A DNA stretch of 64,000 bases from Paludisphaera rhizosphaerae (lineage in GTDB: Bacteria; Planctomycetota; Planctomycetia; Isosphaerales; Isosphaeraceae), in NCBI RefSeq assembly GCF_011065895.1, contig NZ_JAALCR010000006.1, forward strand, positions 62,001 through 126,000, read 5' to 3'. Made by a program: the position numbers and the translations under genes. Shown here piece after piece: positions 55,401 through 62,828 of the stretch (position 1 is the stretch's first letter; every line of letters starts with the position of its first letter). The notes beneath the pieces were generated by a model, which worked only from the letters and a program-made list of their open reading frames with translations, was not told the origin of the DNA and searched no databases.

Positions 55401-58400
55401 GCCCTTGAGAAGCAGGTCATCGACCTGCGGTTTCGCGCCGGGCACCGATGGGATGAACGAGATCGCGAACTTGACGCTTGAATAGATCTTGTCTCCCGAA
55501 GCGATGGTCGTCGTCCAGGAGCCGGCGGGAGCGTCGGCGGGAACGAAGAGAGTGGGCTTCCCGGCGCTGACCGTGACACTCGCGTCGGCAACCGGTCGGC
55601 GGTCAGCGTCGATGACGCGAATGCGCGGCACGATGTGGGGCGGGGCCTCGATCGTCGGGGGCTCGAAGGCGGCGACGCCATCGGGGATCGTCACAAATCG
55701 CTTGGATTCCACTTGCGGTACGAGCGCGTGGGACCGGGGATCGACGCCGAAGACGTACCGACGAGGTGAAAGGCGCAGTCGGTAACGGCCATCGACGTCG
55801 GTGCGGACCTGGACGGTCTGATCGAAAAACTGCATGTCCGCCACCTGCGCGACGAACGCCACCCCCGCCAGGGGGCGGCCCGTTTTCCGCTCGACGACCT
55901 TGCCGATCACTTCCACACCCGGGCGGAGCGACAACGACGCTTCGGTCGTCGCGCCGAGAGTGGGTTGAATGTCCCTCGCGTCGTCGACGATCCAGTCCTG
56001 GTGGCGGCCAGGGCCTTCGACTCTAAGATCGACCTTCGTGTTGCTCAGACAGTCGAATGCGAACCAGCCGTCGGCGGTGACGGGGACGCTCGGGAGGACG
56101 TCCTCCAGCGATGCAAACCGCGCCAGCGACGACCGGACCTTCACTCGCAACTGGGAAAGGTCGACTCCCGGGACCTGGGAGGTGATCTTGCCCGAAAGCC
56201 GCGCGGCGGGGACGACTGTGATTTGGGTCTTCTCCGTGGTCGAGACGGCGACCGACTCGATCGTCCAGGGGAATCCTGGCCTGGGAGTGATTGGCTTCGC
56301 GAAGGGTTGGGGGACCATCATCCGGCCGTCTCGCGTGCGGATCGTTAGATTCACCTCCGTCGCCGCCGACTTCGACGCATACGGAAAGGTGAACGATCCG
56401 TCGTCGTTCGTCGTCGTGGTCGTCTCGGGAAAGGGCGAATCGCTCTGGAGAGGGACAAGGTCGCATGAGCCGCTTTGGCCGTCCTTCGAATCGATGACAG
56501 CGACTTGTGTCAAGCGTACCGTCGCGCCGGTGATCGGCTTCCCGACCGCGTCGACGATCCGCCCGGAGAACGGCGCGGCCTCCTGAAGTTTGCAGACCCA
56601 CTTCGTGTCTTGGGGGCGATCGACGAACGGAATGGTCGGGGACGCCGGGAAGTAACCCGGGGCGGAGAAGACGAAGCGGACGGGCTTGTTCCGGTCGACA
56701 TTATCCAGCGTGAACCGGCCGTCGGCATCGGTGACGACTCGTCGGGCATTGCGGCCGAGGGGCGCTTCCACCCCGACAGCACCGGCGATGGGACGGTTTT
56801 GGGGATCGACGACCATCCCGTGGAACACATCAGCTGCGCCCTGTCTCGGCGGCAGCACGACCTCGACGCCGCCGGTCGCGGAGGCGAACCTGGATTCATG
56901 CTTCGTGCCATCGGGAAGATCGACCCACACCTTGACGGGTTCATCGCCGGGCACAAGGTCCGAGGACTCAGTGACGGCAAGTCGCCCGTCCGCGTCCGTC
57001 TCGCCAAAGACGGTCCAAAACTCCGCACTCTTGAGACGTTGAGCATCAGAAAACGACTTCGCATCAGCGTCTGAAACGACGCTAACCGTGAAGTTGTCCT
57101 CTCCTCCGCCGGTCAATGGAAGTGCAGGGACGGGAGTCGGGAAGTAACTCCCGACGCACGCCGTGACCTTCATCCCCGCGAGTGGCCGATGGTCGGCATC
57201 GACCACGCGGACGCGGGCGGCGACGTAAGGCGGCATCTCGATCGTCGGCGCCTCGAATCTGGCGACTCCCTCGGGGACCGTCACGAATCGCTTGGATTCC
57301 ATCTCTTGCCACTGATCCCATCCTGCGTGGACGCTGACGCCGAAGATGCGTCGGCCATGCTCCATTCGAAGCTTATAACGTCCCTGGGCGTCTGTGGTGA
57401 CCCGGGCGGCATGGTGGCCAAACATGAGCTTCGGATCGCTCGCCCCCAAGGTGACTCCCGAGGCCGGGCGACCCGTGCCCCTCTCGACGACCTTGCCGAC
57501 GACTTCGACGCCGGTCCTCAGTGTCAGGGTGGCCTTTGTAGTTGCACCCAGGATCGGCTGGATATTCCTGGCGTCAGAGGCAATCCAGTCCTGGTCACGC
57601 CCCGGCCCTTCGACACGGAGATCGATGCTGCCGGCGTTCAGGCCGTCGATCGTGAATCGGCCGTCGGCGGCGACGGGGACGCTGGGAGTTTCGTCGAGAG
57701 GGAATGGCCCCGGCGACCGTCCGATCGACGGCCAGGTCCGAACTCTGAGCTGGGAGAGATCCACTCCCTGGACCTGTGAAGCAACACTGCCCTCCAGCCG
57801 CGCCGCTGGGACAACCGTAATCCGAGTATTCTCCACGGTCGAGACGGCGACCAGTCCGATCGTGAACGGATTACGGGGATTGAACGGAGAGTCTTTCCAC
57901 TCGACACGAGGCACCATCAGGCGGCCGTTGCCCGTTCTGATCTCCAGGTCCACGTCTGTCGACACAGTGCTGGAAGCGTAGGGGAAGGTGAATGAGCCGT
58001 CGGCGGCCGTCGTCCCCGAGAGGCCGGGTGCGGGCCAGTCGGCGCCGATGGGGAAGGTGCTGGTTTTGAAACCATTGTCACCCTGCTTCTCGCTGGCGAC
58101 GATCCGCTTCAGACGCACTGTCGCGCCGGCGATAGGCTCGCCGTGATCGTCGACGACCTGGCCTGAAAATGGCGAGGCCTCTCGGAGAGGGAATCTCCAC
58201 TTCGTGGCTTGCGGACGAGAGATGAACTTGACCAGCCCACGCGCAGGGATGTACCCGGGGGCCCAGAAGACGAAAGGAGTGTGTTTCGTCAGGTTCGCCC
58301 CTTCGAGCGTGAATCGACCTTCGGCGTCCGTGACGACGCGTCGGGATGACGGTCCAATGGGTATCTCGACGCCGGTCACACCGGCGATCGGACGCCCTTG

Positions 58401-59582
58401 CGAGTCGATGATCTCCCCGCTGAAGACGTCGAACTTGGGGGCGGGGCGTCCTGCTGCGGGGGGCGGTTCCTGGCGCGGTGGTTCACTCGCCTCGGAGAGG
58501 CGGACGCGCAGGCCGCCGATGCCCAGTGCGGCGACAAGCGCAAGAGGGCCGATGGTCAGGGTGCGGAACAGCGAAGGGCGTGAGAGCGAACGCGTCATGT
58601 CATCCTCCAGGAGGCGTTCGATGCGGATCGCCGTGGTTCGGCGGTCCAGGAAGGGGAGCGAGGTCGACGGGACGGAGCGGCCGGTCGGCCGGCGGGACAG
58701 CTCCAGGAGCAGTCGGGCCAGGCCTTTCGGGTCGTCGCCCAGGGATACGGCCGCCTCGTCGCAGAGCAACTCCCGCTCGCGGTCAAGGCGGCTCAGAAGC
58801 CAGTGGACCAAAGGGTGATGCCACGACGGGACGCGGATCAGCTCCTGCAAGAGCTTCCACGCGTCGTCATATCGTCGGACGTGCGCGAGTTCATGCCAGA
58901 GCGCCGCCCGACGCTGGTCGGTGGATCGCTCGTCCCAGGCTTCGGCTCCAGGAAGGAGGATCAGCGGCCGGAAGCCGCCGACGACCACCGGCGACGTCGT
59001 TCCTGAATGCCTGGCGAGTCGGACGGGCCGCGATGTCGGCAACTCGGCGCGGCATTCGTCGAACAGGGATAAGTCGTCGGCCGACGCCGAGACGGCCCGT
59101 CGCGACCACCTGGCGAGCGAGCCGGCCCCTAGCAGGAGTCTCGCGAGCATCATGATCGTTCCGGCGGCCCAGACGCCGGCCGCTGAACGCCAGGCGACCT
59201 TCGGCCAATCGATCGGCTCCGGCGGGGGCGCCGCGGGGATCTCGACGGCGACGATGGGTTCGATCTCGGCGATCGTCTCCACGATCGGTTCGCGGGGCAT
59301 GACGAGCGGCGGCGGGGGCTCGTGGAGGGGCACGCTCGGTGGTGCCGGCGCAGGTGTTGCAACGGCCGGCGCCGGCCAGGGGATGGCGGCGTCTCCCCAG
59401 CGCGGGGAGACGGCCAAGAGCGGGCCAGCCAGCAGGACGGCGGTGCAAAGTGCGTGTCGGGTGGCCGCACGCCTCGGCGGGCGGATCGCCAGCCAGACGG
59501 CCAGCGCGGCGATCAGGAAGCCCCATCGGATCGATGTGTCGACGAGTCGATAAACGAGGATGGCGGCGGGGTCGTCGCTCAT
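52467..59582 (-). CDS. giant BlaR1-like M56 metallopeptidase with four carboxypeptidase-regulatory-like repeat units
   Basis: 2371 residues. Residues 1 to about 360 form an M56/BlaR1 peptidase: N-terminal membrane helices (about 18-32 and 42-58), another near 132-150, HELAH (in LWHELAHVRRYDD, near 232) and the downstream Glu in LLCDEAAVSLG, then a helix near 340. BlaR1-type sensors cleave their BlaI repressor when an extracellular domain binds a ligand. Here the usual penicillin-binding sensor is replaced by four long units starting near residues 384, 913, 1461 and 1952, each with several beta-sandwich blocks (GQVVDDHGEPIAGATVRL-type) of the carboxypeptidase-regulatory family. Start ATGA overlaps the blaI-type stop. 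Among the longest genes of this type I would expect. Confidence 0.9.
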   Translation of the reverse strand: MSDDPAAILVYRLVDTSIRWGFLIAALAVWLAIRPPRRAATRHALCTAVLLAGPLLAVSPRWGDAAIPWPAPAVATPAPAPPSVPLHEPPPPLVMPREPIVETIAEIEPIVAVEIPAAPPPEPIDWPKVAWRSAAGVWAAGTIMMLARLLLGAGSLARWSRRAVSASADDLSLFDECRAELPTSRPVRLARHSGTTSPVVVGGFRPLILLPGAEAWDERSTDQRRAALWHELAHVRRYDDAWKLLQELIRVPSWHHPLVHWLLSRLDRERELLCDEAAVSLGDDPKGLARLLLELSRRPTGRSVPSTSLPFLDRRTTAIRIERLLEDDMTRSLSRPSLFRTLTIGPLALVAALGIGGLRVRLSEASEPPRQEPPPAAGRPAPKFDVFSGEIIDSQGRPIAGVTGVEIPIGPSSRRVVTDAEGRFTLEGANLTKHTPFVFWAPGYIPARGLVKFISRPQATKWRFPLREASPFSGQVVDDHGEPIAGATVRLKRIVASEKQGDNGFKTSTFPIGADWPAPGLSGTTAADGSFTFPYASSTVSTDVDLEIRTGNGRLMVPRVEWKDSPFNPRNPFTIGLVAVSTVENTRITVVPAARLEGSVASQVQGVDLSQLRVRTWPSIGRSPGPFPLDETPSVPVAADGRFTIDGLNAGSIDLRVEGPGRDQDWIASDARNIQPILGATTKATLTLRTGVEVVGKVVERGTGRPASGVTLGASDPKLMFGHHAARVTTDAQGRYKLRMEHGRRIFGVSVHAGWDQWQEMESKRFVTVPEGVARFEAPTIEMPPYVAARVRVVDADHRPLAGMKVTACVGSYFPTPVPALPLTGGGEDNFTVSVVSDADAKSFSDAQRLKSAEFWTVFGETDADGRLAVTESSDLVPGDEPVKVWVDLPDGTKHESRFASATGGVEVVLPPRQGAADVFHGMVVDPQNRPIAGAVGVEAPLGRNARRVVTDADGRFTLDNVDRNKPVRFVFSAPGYFPASPTIPFVDRPQDTKWVCKLQEAAPFSGRIVDAVGKPITGATVRLTQVAVIDSKDGQSGSCDLVPLQSDSPFPETTTTTNDDGSFTFPYASKSAATEVNLTIRTRDGRMMVPQPFAKPITPRPGFPWTIESVAVSTTEKTQITVVPAARLSGKITSQVPGVDLSQLRVKVRSSLARFASLEDVLPSVPVTADGWFAFDCLSNTKVDLRVEGPGRHQDWIVDDARDIQPTLGATTEASLSLRPGVEVIGKVVERKTGRPLAGVAFVAQVADMQFFDQTVQVRTDVDGRYRLRLSPRRYVFGVDPRSHALVPQVESKRFVTIPDGVAAFEPPTIEAPPHIVPRIRVIDADRRPVADASVTVSAGKPTLFVPADAPAGSWTTTIASGDKIYSSVKFAISFIPSVPGAKPQVDDLLLKGVEYWPVFGKTGADGLLVAASPWNTIPGDEPAMVEVVAPGGQTHKLQVHAAGEEVVKITLPRREGGADEFRGMVVDPQGQPLAGVVGVEANPRVGGRLTVRTDAGGRFALKGVDLKDRSRFLFWAPGCVPSYGGMSPDYRPGGLEWLLKFPAAAPFSCRLVDERGKPVAGATVRLAQIALVRTEGDSTGRSGPVALDIDSLVPNTTTTTAADGSFSFPHGCKDWGTEVRLEIRTADGRPMIPQPASDRRWLHNAWLEKLVAVSTKAQTQITAVPSARVEGKVRSEVPDVDLSRLWIRVRLTRGRMDNLDLNRSCAVPVAADGKFTLDYLDAEKVDLLVEGPGRDQDWITNDALSVSPTLGATTEASVTLRRGVEMIGKVVERGTNRPMAGATVGLYMPEIHLLNRMARTRTDAEGRYRIRGESMIRQMVGVDVRGDSPILRLESKRGVQVPEGVERFEVPTIEVPPYVVARFRVVDADHRPVAGARISWPGRDGLMGLRNGTTNADGRLTLDPIMASRIKIPSDAPFALKIASPGGQEQPFEIQPTADGLVEVVLPPREEPAMELKGVVLDPEGRPVPGATVVIEDAGNGPLPGRLRASLTSDDRGRYSWKVDPSVSLVCVLARAPGFVSAVGSDLWATNPRFNAETGRDFNVKLDRPGEFGGVLVDRDGHPMAGARIQATRAQFYQGTGDNRMIHRIRLPIPDDPQGLHAPGRLPVVATTAVDGSFQFSESLPNTETTLWLEITDGQGRPVTVRPARINSQGDPAPLNAAEFRPGDRPTLAAVPASWIEGRVSTEIPGLDLSQLSVEAVGREPKSDAFSVHPRGLNRVSVRADGRYRIGPIVPAAVDLVLHGPDECKLWTYRAKDDLKPPVDGTLHVDLEAIEGVEVVGKVIDSMQGRGLPGAVVEARPGGRTATTDLDGLYHLRLPEGEARIIVRALPAGFESIPAVGAEHKIIVPWGVERFEAPRIVTAKLTDLR

Positions 59583-60007
59583 GGCTTCTTCCTCCGCCTG
59601 GTCGCCTTCTTCGGTTCGGCCTCGCCCCCCTGCTCCGCCTCGGCGAGCTTCGATTCGATGGCCCGGAGGTCGTCGGGGGCGATCTGCTCGGAGTCGACGA
59701 GTCCGAGGATCAGCTTCTCCGCCGATCCGTGGAAGAACCGCGCGAGGAAGTCCGAAAGCAGGCTGCCGGTCGCCTCGCGACTCGACACCGCAGGCCGGTA
59801 AACGTGCGTCTGGCCGTCCTTGTCGTGCTCCACGAGCCCGGCCTTCTCCATCTGCTGGAGCAGCCCGAGGACCGTCGTGTAAGGCTGCCGATCCCCGCGC
59901 GGGAGGTGCTCCATCAGCCCCCGCACCGTCAGCGGCCCGTGTTCCCAGAGGACCCGGAGGACCGCGAACTGTCGCTCCGTCATCGCCAGCACCTTACGCC
60001 CCGCCAT
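59579..60007 (-). CDS. BlaI/MecI/CopY family repressor
   Basis: 142 residues: MTERQFAVLRVLWEHGPLTVRGLMEHL and PYTTVLGLLQQMEKAGLVEHDKDG form the winged helix, and YRPAVSSREATGSLLSDFLARFF leads to the dimerisation helices. BlaI proteins repress operators with dyad TACA-type sites and are inactivated by cleavage by the cognate M56 protease. The stop overlaps the M56 gene's ATG by 4 nt, so the two are translationally coupled. Autoregulation from the 60008-60120 region is expected; I could not identify the operator with confidence. A Lys/Arg-rich C-terminal tail is unusual. Confidence 0.93.
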   Translation of the reverse strand: MAGRKVLAMTERQFAVLRVLWEHGPLTVRGLMEHLPRGDRQPYTTVLGLLQQMEKAGLVEHDKDGQTHVYRPAVSSREATGSLLSDFLARFFHGSAEKLILGLVDSEQIAPDDLRAIESKLAEAEQGGEAEPKKATRRRKKP

Positions 60008-60127
60008 TGCGATCCTCCTCGTGCGAACTTCGGCCTACGCGGCTGAACGTACGGATTGTTGCGTAGGTTGTGCGGCGGGTCAAGGGGGGATCGCGGGTGG
60101 GAGATCCTGGTGATACGATGAGCCTTT

Positions 60128-60176
60128 CTCGCCTTCTCCCCCCGGGAGAAGGTGGCCGGTACGGCCGGATGAGGGT
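60128..60176 (+). repeat. 49-bp inverted repeat, left arm
   Basis: Reads CTCGCCTTCTCCCCCCGGG and on to GGCCGGATGAGGGT; the exact reverse complement stands at 60709-60757. Each arm contains its own hairpin potentials (CTTCTCCC/GGGAGAAG and GGCCG-TAC-CGGCC). Repeats of the pattern CCCTCATCCGGCC...CACCTTCTCCC are widespread in bacterial intergenic DNA. Confidence 0.9.
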
Positions 60177-60249
60177 TGTAGCGTTTCAAGGCAGCCGATG
60201 ATTTCGAGGATCCTTCCCGTCTACTTCGACCGGATGAGCAGGCGATCGC

Positions 60250-60651
60250 ATGAACGATGACGGCCCTTCGAGGAATGGGAAAAAGCCGCGGCTTGATCCC
60301 GAACTGAAGCGGCGGGCGAAGATGAATCGCAGGGAGCCGACAGCGCCCGAGCGGCTGCTTTGGCAAGTCTTGCGCGGGGGGCGTCTCCGTGGGACGAAGT
60401 TCCGCCGTCAGGTCGTAATCGAGCCTTATGTAGTCGACTTTTTCTGTCACGAATCAAGGTTGGCTGTGGAGGTTGACGGCGAGAGCCACGCTGATCGAGG
60501 CGAGGCCGATTTGACCCGTCAGCGGTGGCTGGAAGCCCAGGGGATTCGCGTGCTTCGAGTCGGGAACGACGACGTGTTGAAGGATATGGAAACTGTGGTT
60601 GAAGCGATCCTTCTCGCTTTGGATCGAGCAAAGGCGCTAGGGAGCGGTTGA
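60250..60651 (+). CDS. DUF559 protein, putative Vsr-like endonuclease
   Basis: 133 residues. RRAKMNRREPTAPERLLWQVL, GTKFRRQVVIEPYVVDFFCH, LAVEVDGESHADRGEADLTR and GIRVLRVGNDDVLKD are the DUF559 blocks. The Asp of VVDFFC, Glu of VEVDGESH and His fit the PD-(D/E)XK/Vsr-type nuclease core. No methylase or other restriction gene is near, so a role in defence has no support here. It is bracketed by perfect 49-bp inverted repeats, 73 bp before its start and 57 bp after its stop. Confidence 0.9.
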   Translation: MNDDGPSRNGKKPRLDPELKRRAKMNRREPTAPERLLWQVLRGGRLRGTKFRRQVVIEPYVVDFFCHESRLAVEVDGESHADRGEADLTRQRWLEAQGIRVLRVGNDDVLKDMETVVEAILLALDRAKALGSG

Positions 60652-60708
60652 GTCTCCAGTGAGCCAGGGAGGCTTTTGCGAGCCCCTCATGCCCTCCGAA
60701 CTCCGACG

Positions 60709-60757
60709 ACCCTCATCCGGCCGTACCGGCCACCTTCTCCCGGGGGGAGAAGGCGAG
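60709..60757 (-). repeat. 49-bp inverted repeat, right arm
   Basis: Reads ACCCTCATCCGGCCGTACCG and on to GGGGGGAGAAGGCGAG; identical to the reverse complement of 60128-60176 over all 49 positions. It ends 24 bp before the start of the next gene, so it forms part of that gene's leader. Confidence 0.9.
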
Positions 60758-60780
60758 GAGGGTGTCTCCGATGTGAGAAT

Positions 60781-62793
60781 ATGGCGATGAGCGACGATGA
60801 TTCCATACCCTTCGCCGACGAGCCGCGCGAGGAGATCCCACGAGGCGCGGCGACGATGGATGCGGAGAAACCGCCGGCGCGTTGGTGTCGCTTCATCCCG
60901 TTCGTGCTGATCCTGGCGGCGGGGTTGGGACACGGGTGGGCGATCTGGCGGGGGATGGGGGGCGCGGCAGGGATCGGCGACGAGTGGGTTCCGTGGCGGG
61001 ACGACCACCCGCTGTATTTCCACTCGGCGCTGGTGACGCGGGCGTTCCTGTCGCAGTCGTGGACCACTGCGGGGTACGACCCGTCGTTCATGGCGGGATA
61101 TCCCAAGAGCGTCGTCTTCCCAGCGTCGTCGACGCTCCCCGAGGTCTTCGTCTGGGCGTTCGGCAGCGATCGGCCGGAGCGGGCGTTCAAGATCTACATC
61201 CTGCTCGCGGCGGCTGCTGCGCCTTGGCTCGTGGCGATCGCGGCGTGGGTCTTCGGAATGAGTCGCGTCGGTGTGGCGGCGGCCGTGCTGCTGTTCGTGG
61301 GGTACGTCTGGACCGACTGGCCGATCAACTACGTCGGCTACGGGATGCTCCCGTATTTCGTCGCCGCGCCGATGTGCCTGATCGCCGCGGGGTTGTTCGG
61401 TCGGTTCGTGGACGAGGGGGGCTTCGGCCGATGGCTGGCGGCGGCCCTGACGTGCTCGGCGGCCTTCCTCATGCACCTGACCGCCGGCATGGTCGTCGCG
61501 CCGGCGGGGGTGGCGGCTTATCTGGGCGTCTGGTGGTCGCGTCGGCGTCGCGGCGAGAGCCTCCCCGCGACGCGTCATCTGGGCGTCTGGGCGGTGCCGG
61601 TGGTCGTTCTGGCGCTCAACGCCTTTTGGTGGTCCCCTGCCCTGTGGCTGTCATCGACCAAGGGGGAGAGCGCCTTCGCGTTCGTCCATCCGGAGGGGTC
61701 GCTGGCGAGGATCACACAACTCTTCACCAGCGAGGCCCCGGCCGAGTTGATCCTGATCGGCCTGGGACTGCCGGGGTTGGTTCTGCTTGCGAAGAAAGGC
61801 CTGGGCCGAGGGCTCGCGCTGGCGGGGCTCGCGGCGGCCGGATGGTTCTGGGCGTACACGGCGGCCGACGTCCGGGCGCTCGACTTCCTCCAACCGGGCC
61901 GGCACACGTTTGCGCTGTACTCCGCGCTGGCCGTTGCGTCGGGCGCGGCGATCGCGGCCGGGCTGGCGCGGCTTCGGCCTAAGCCCGGCGCAAAGGGCTC
62001 CGAGGCCGTCCGGCTCGACCGCTGGGCCCTGGTCGCCGCGATCCTGATCGGGATGCGGATTCTCGGGACGCCGACGTGGGCGTCGATCCGGGCTCGCGCC
62101 CTGAGTGCGCCGGCGACCTTCCTATCCAGCCGGCCGCCGCCTCGGTTTTTCTGGATCCTCCAGCACTTTCGCGACTTCGTGAAGCCCGGCGATCGGGTTT
62201 TCTACGAGGAAGGCGGCGAGGAGGTGCCAGGCGTCCCCGACCCCTTCGCCGGCGGTCGGTTCAGCGGGCTGCTGGCCTGGAAGTCGGGGGCCGAGTTGAT
62301 CGGCGGGCCTTACCTCAAGTCGGCGGTGAAGACCAACTTCACCCAGTTCGGCGCTGGCAAGTTGTTCGGCAAAACGGACTGGGACCGGGCCTTCTTCGAG
62401 AAGTACGCCCGACTGTATCGGCCGTCGTTCATCGTCTGCTGGAGCCCGCACGCCCGGCGGTTCTGTCGCGATAATCCCGAGTTGATCTCGGTTCTAGACG
62501 ACGACGGCACCGTGTTGTTCGGGCGAGTGGCGGGGTTTGGGGGAGATGCGATCCGGGGGGCGGCGGAGGTCGAGGCGACGCCAGGCAGGCTAGTGGTTCG
62601 GGAGTTGACCCCCGATCTTGACGGTTCCGTCGTCCTGCGGTATCACTCCGTCCCGAGCCTTCGGGCCCAGCCGGCCGCGTCGGTCGACGAGGAAATGGTG
62701 GAGGGTGATCCGGTTCCATTCATCCGGATCAAGCCCGCCGCGGGTGTATCCGAGGTGACGCTGGAGATGGCGTCGCCCTGGCGAAACCGCTAG
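60781..62793 (+). CDS. large polytopic membrane protein, GT-C glycosyltransferase-like
   Basis: 670 residues from the ATG at 60781 (60787 also possible; an earlier open frame lies in the repeat). After a soluble acidic N-terminus come about 12 membrane helices up to residue 430 (FIPFVLILAAGLGHGW, YILLAAAAAPWLVAIAAW, VAAAVLLFVGYVW), then a soluble C-terminal domain of about 200 residues. Motifs such as DDHPLYFH and DPSFMAGYP in the first external loop look like the Asp-containing loop of GT-C enzymes that use lipid-linked sugars. This is a fold-level inference. A GT87-type gene follows, supporting a glycan role. Confidence 0.7.
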   Translation: MAMSDDDSIPFADEPREEIPRGAATMDAEKPPARWCRFIPFVLILAAGLGHGWAIWRGMGGAAGIGDEWVPWRDDHPLYFHSALVTRAFLSQSWTTAGYDPSFMAGYPKSVVFPASSTLPEVFVWAFGSDRPERAFKIYILLAAAAAPWLVAIAAWVFGMSRVGVAAAVLLFVGYVWTDWPINYVGYGMLPYFVAAPMCLIAAGLFGRFVDEGGFGRWLAAALTCSAAFLMHLTAGMVVAPAGVAAYLGVWWSRRRRGESLPATRHLGVWAVPVVVLALNAFWWSPALWLSSTKGESAFAFVHPEGSLARITQLFTSEAPAELILIGLGLPGLVLLAKKGLGRGLALAGLAAAGWFWAYTAADVRALDFLQPGRHTFALYSALAVASGAAIAAGLARLRPKPGAKGSEAVRLDRWALVAAILIGMRILGTPTWASIRARALSAPATFLSSRPPPRFFWILQHFRDFVKPGDRVFYEEGGEEVPGVPDPFAGGRFSGLLAWKSGAELIGGPYLKSAVKTNFTQFGAGKLFGKTDWDRAFFEKYARLYRPSFIVCWSPHARRFCRDNPELISVLDDDGTVLFGRVAGFGGDAIRGAAEVEATPGRLVVRELTPDLDGSVVLRYHSVPSLRAQPAASVDEEMVEGDPVPFIRIKPAAGVSEVTLEMASPWRNR

Positions 62794-62828
62794 CCTCGGG
62801 CCGACGAGAGGGAAGAATCCAGACCGAG

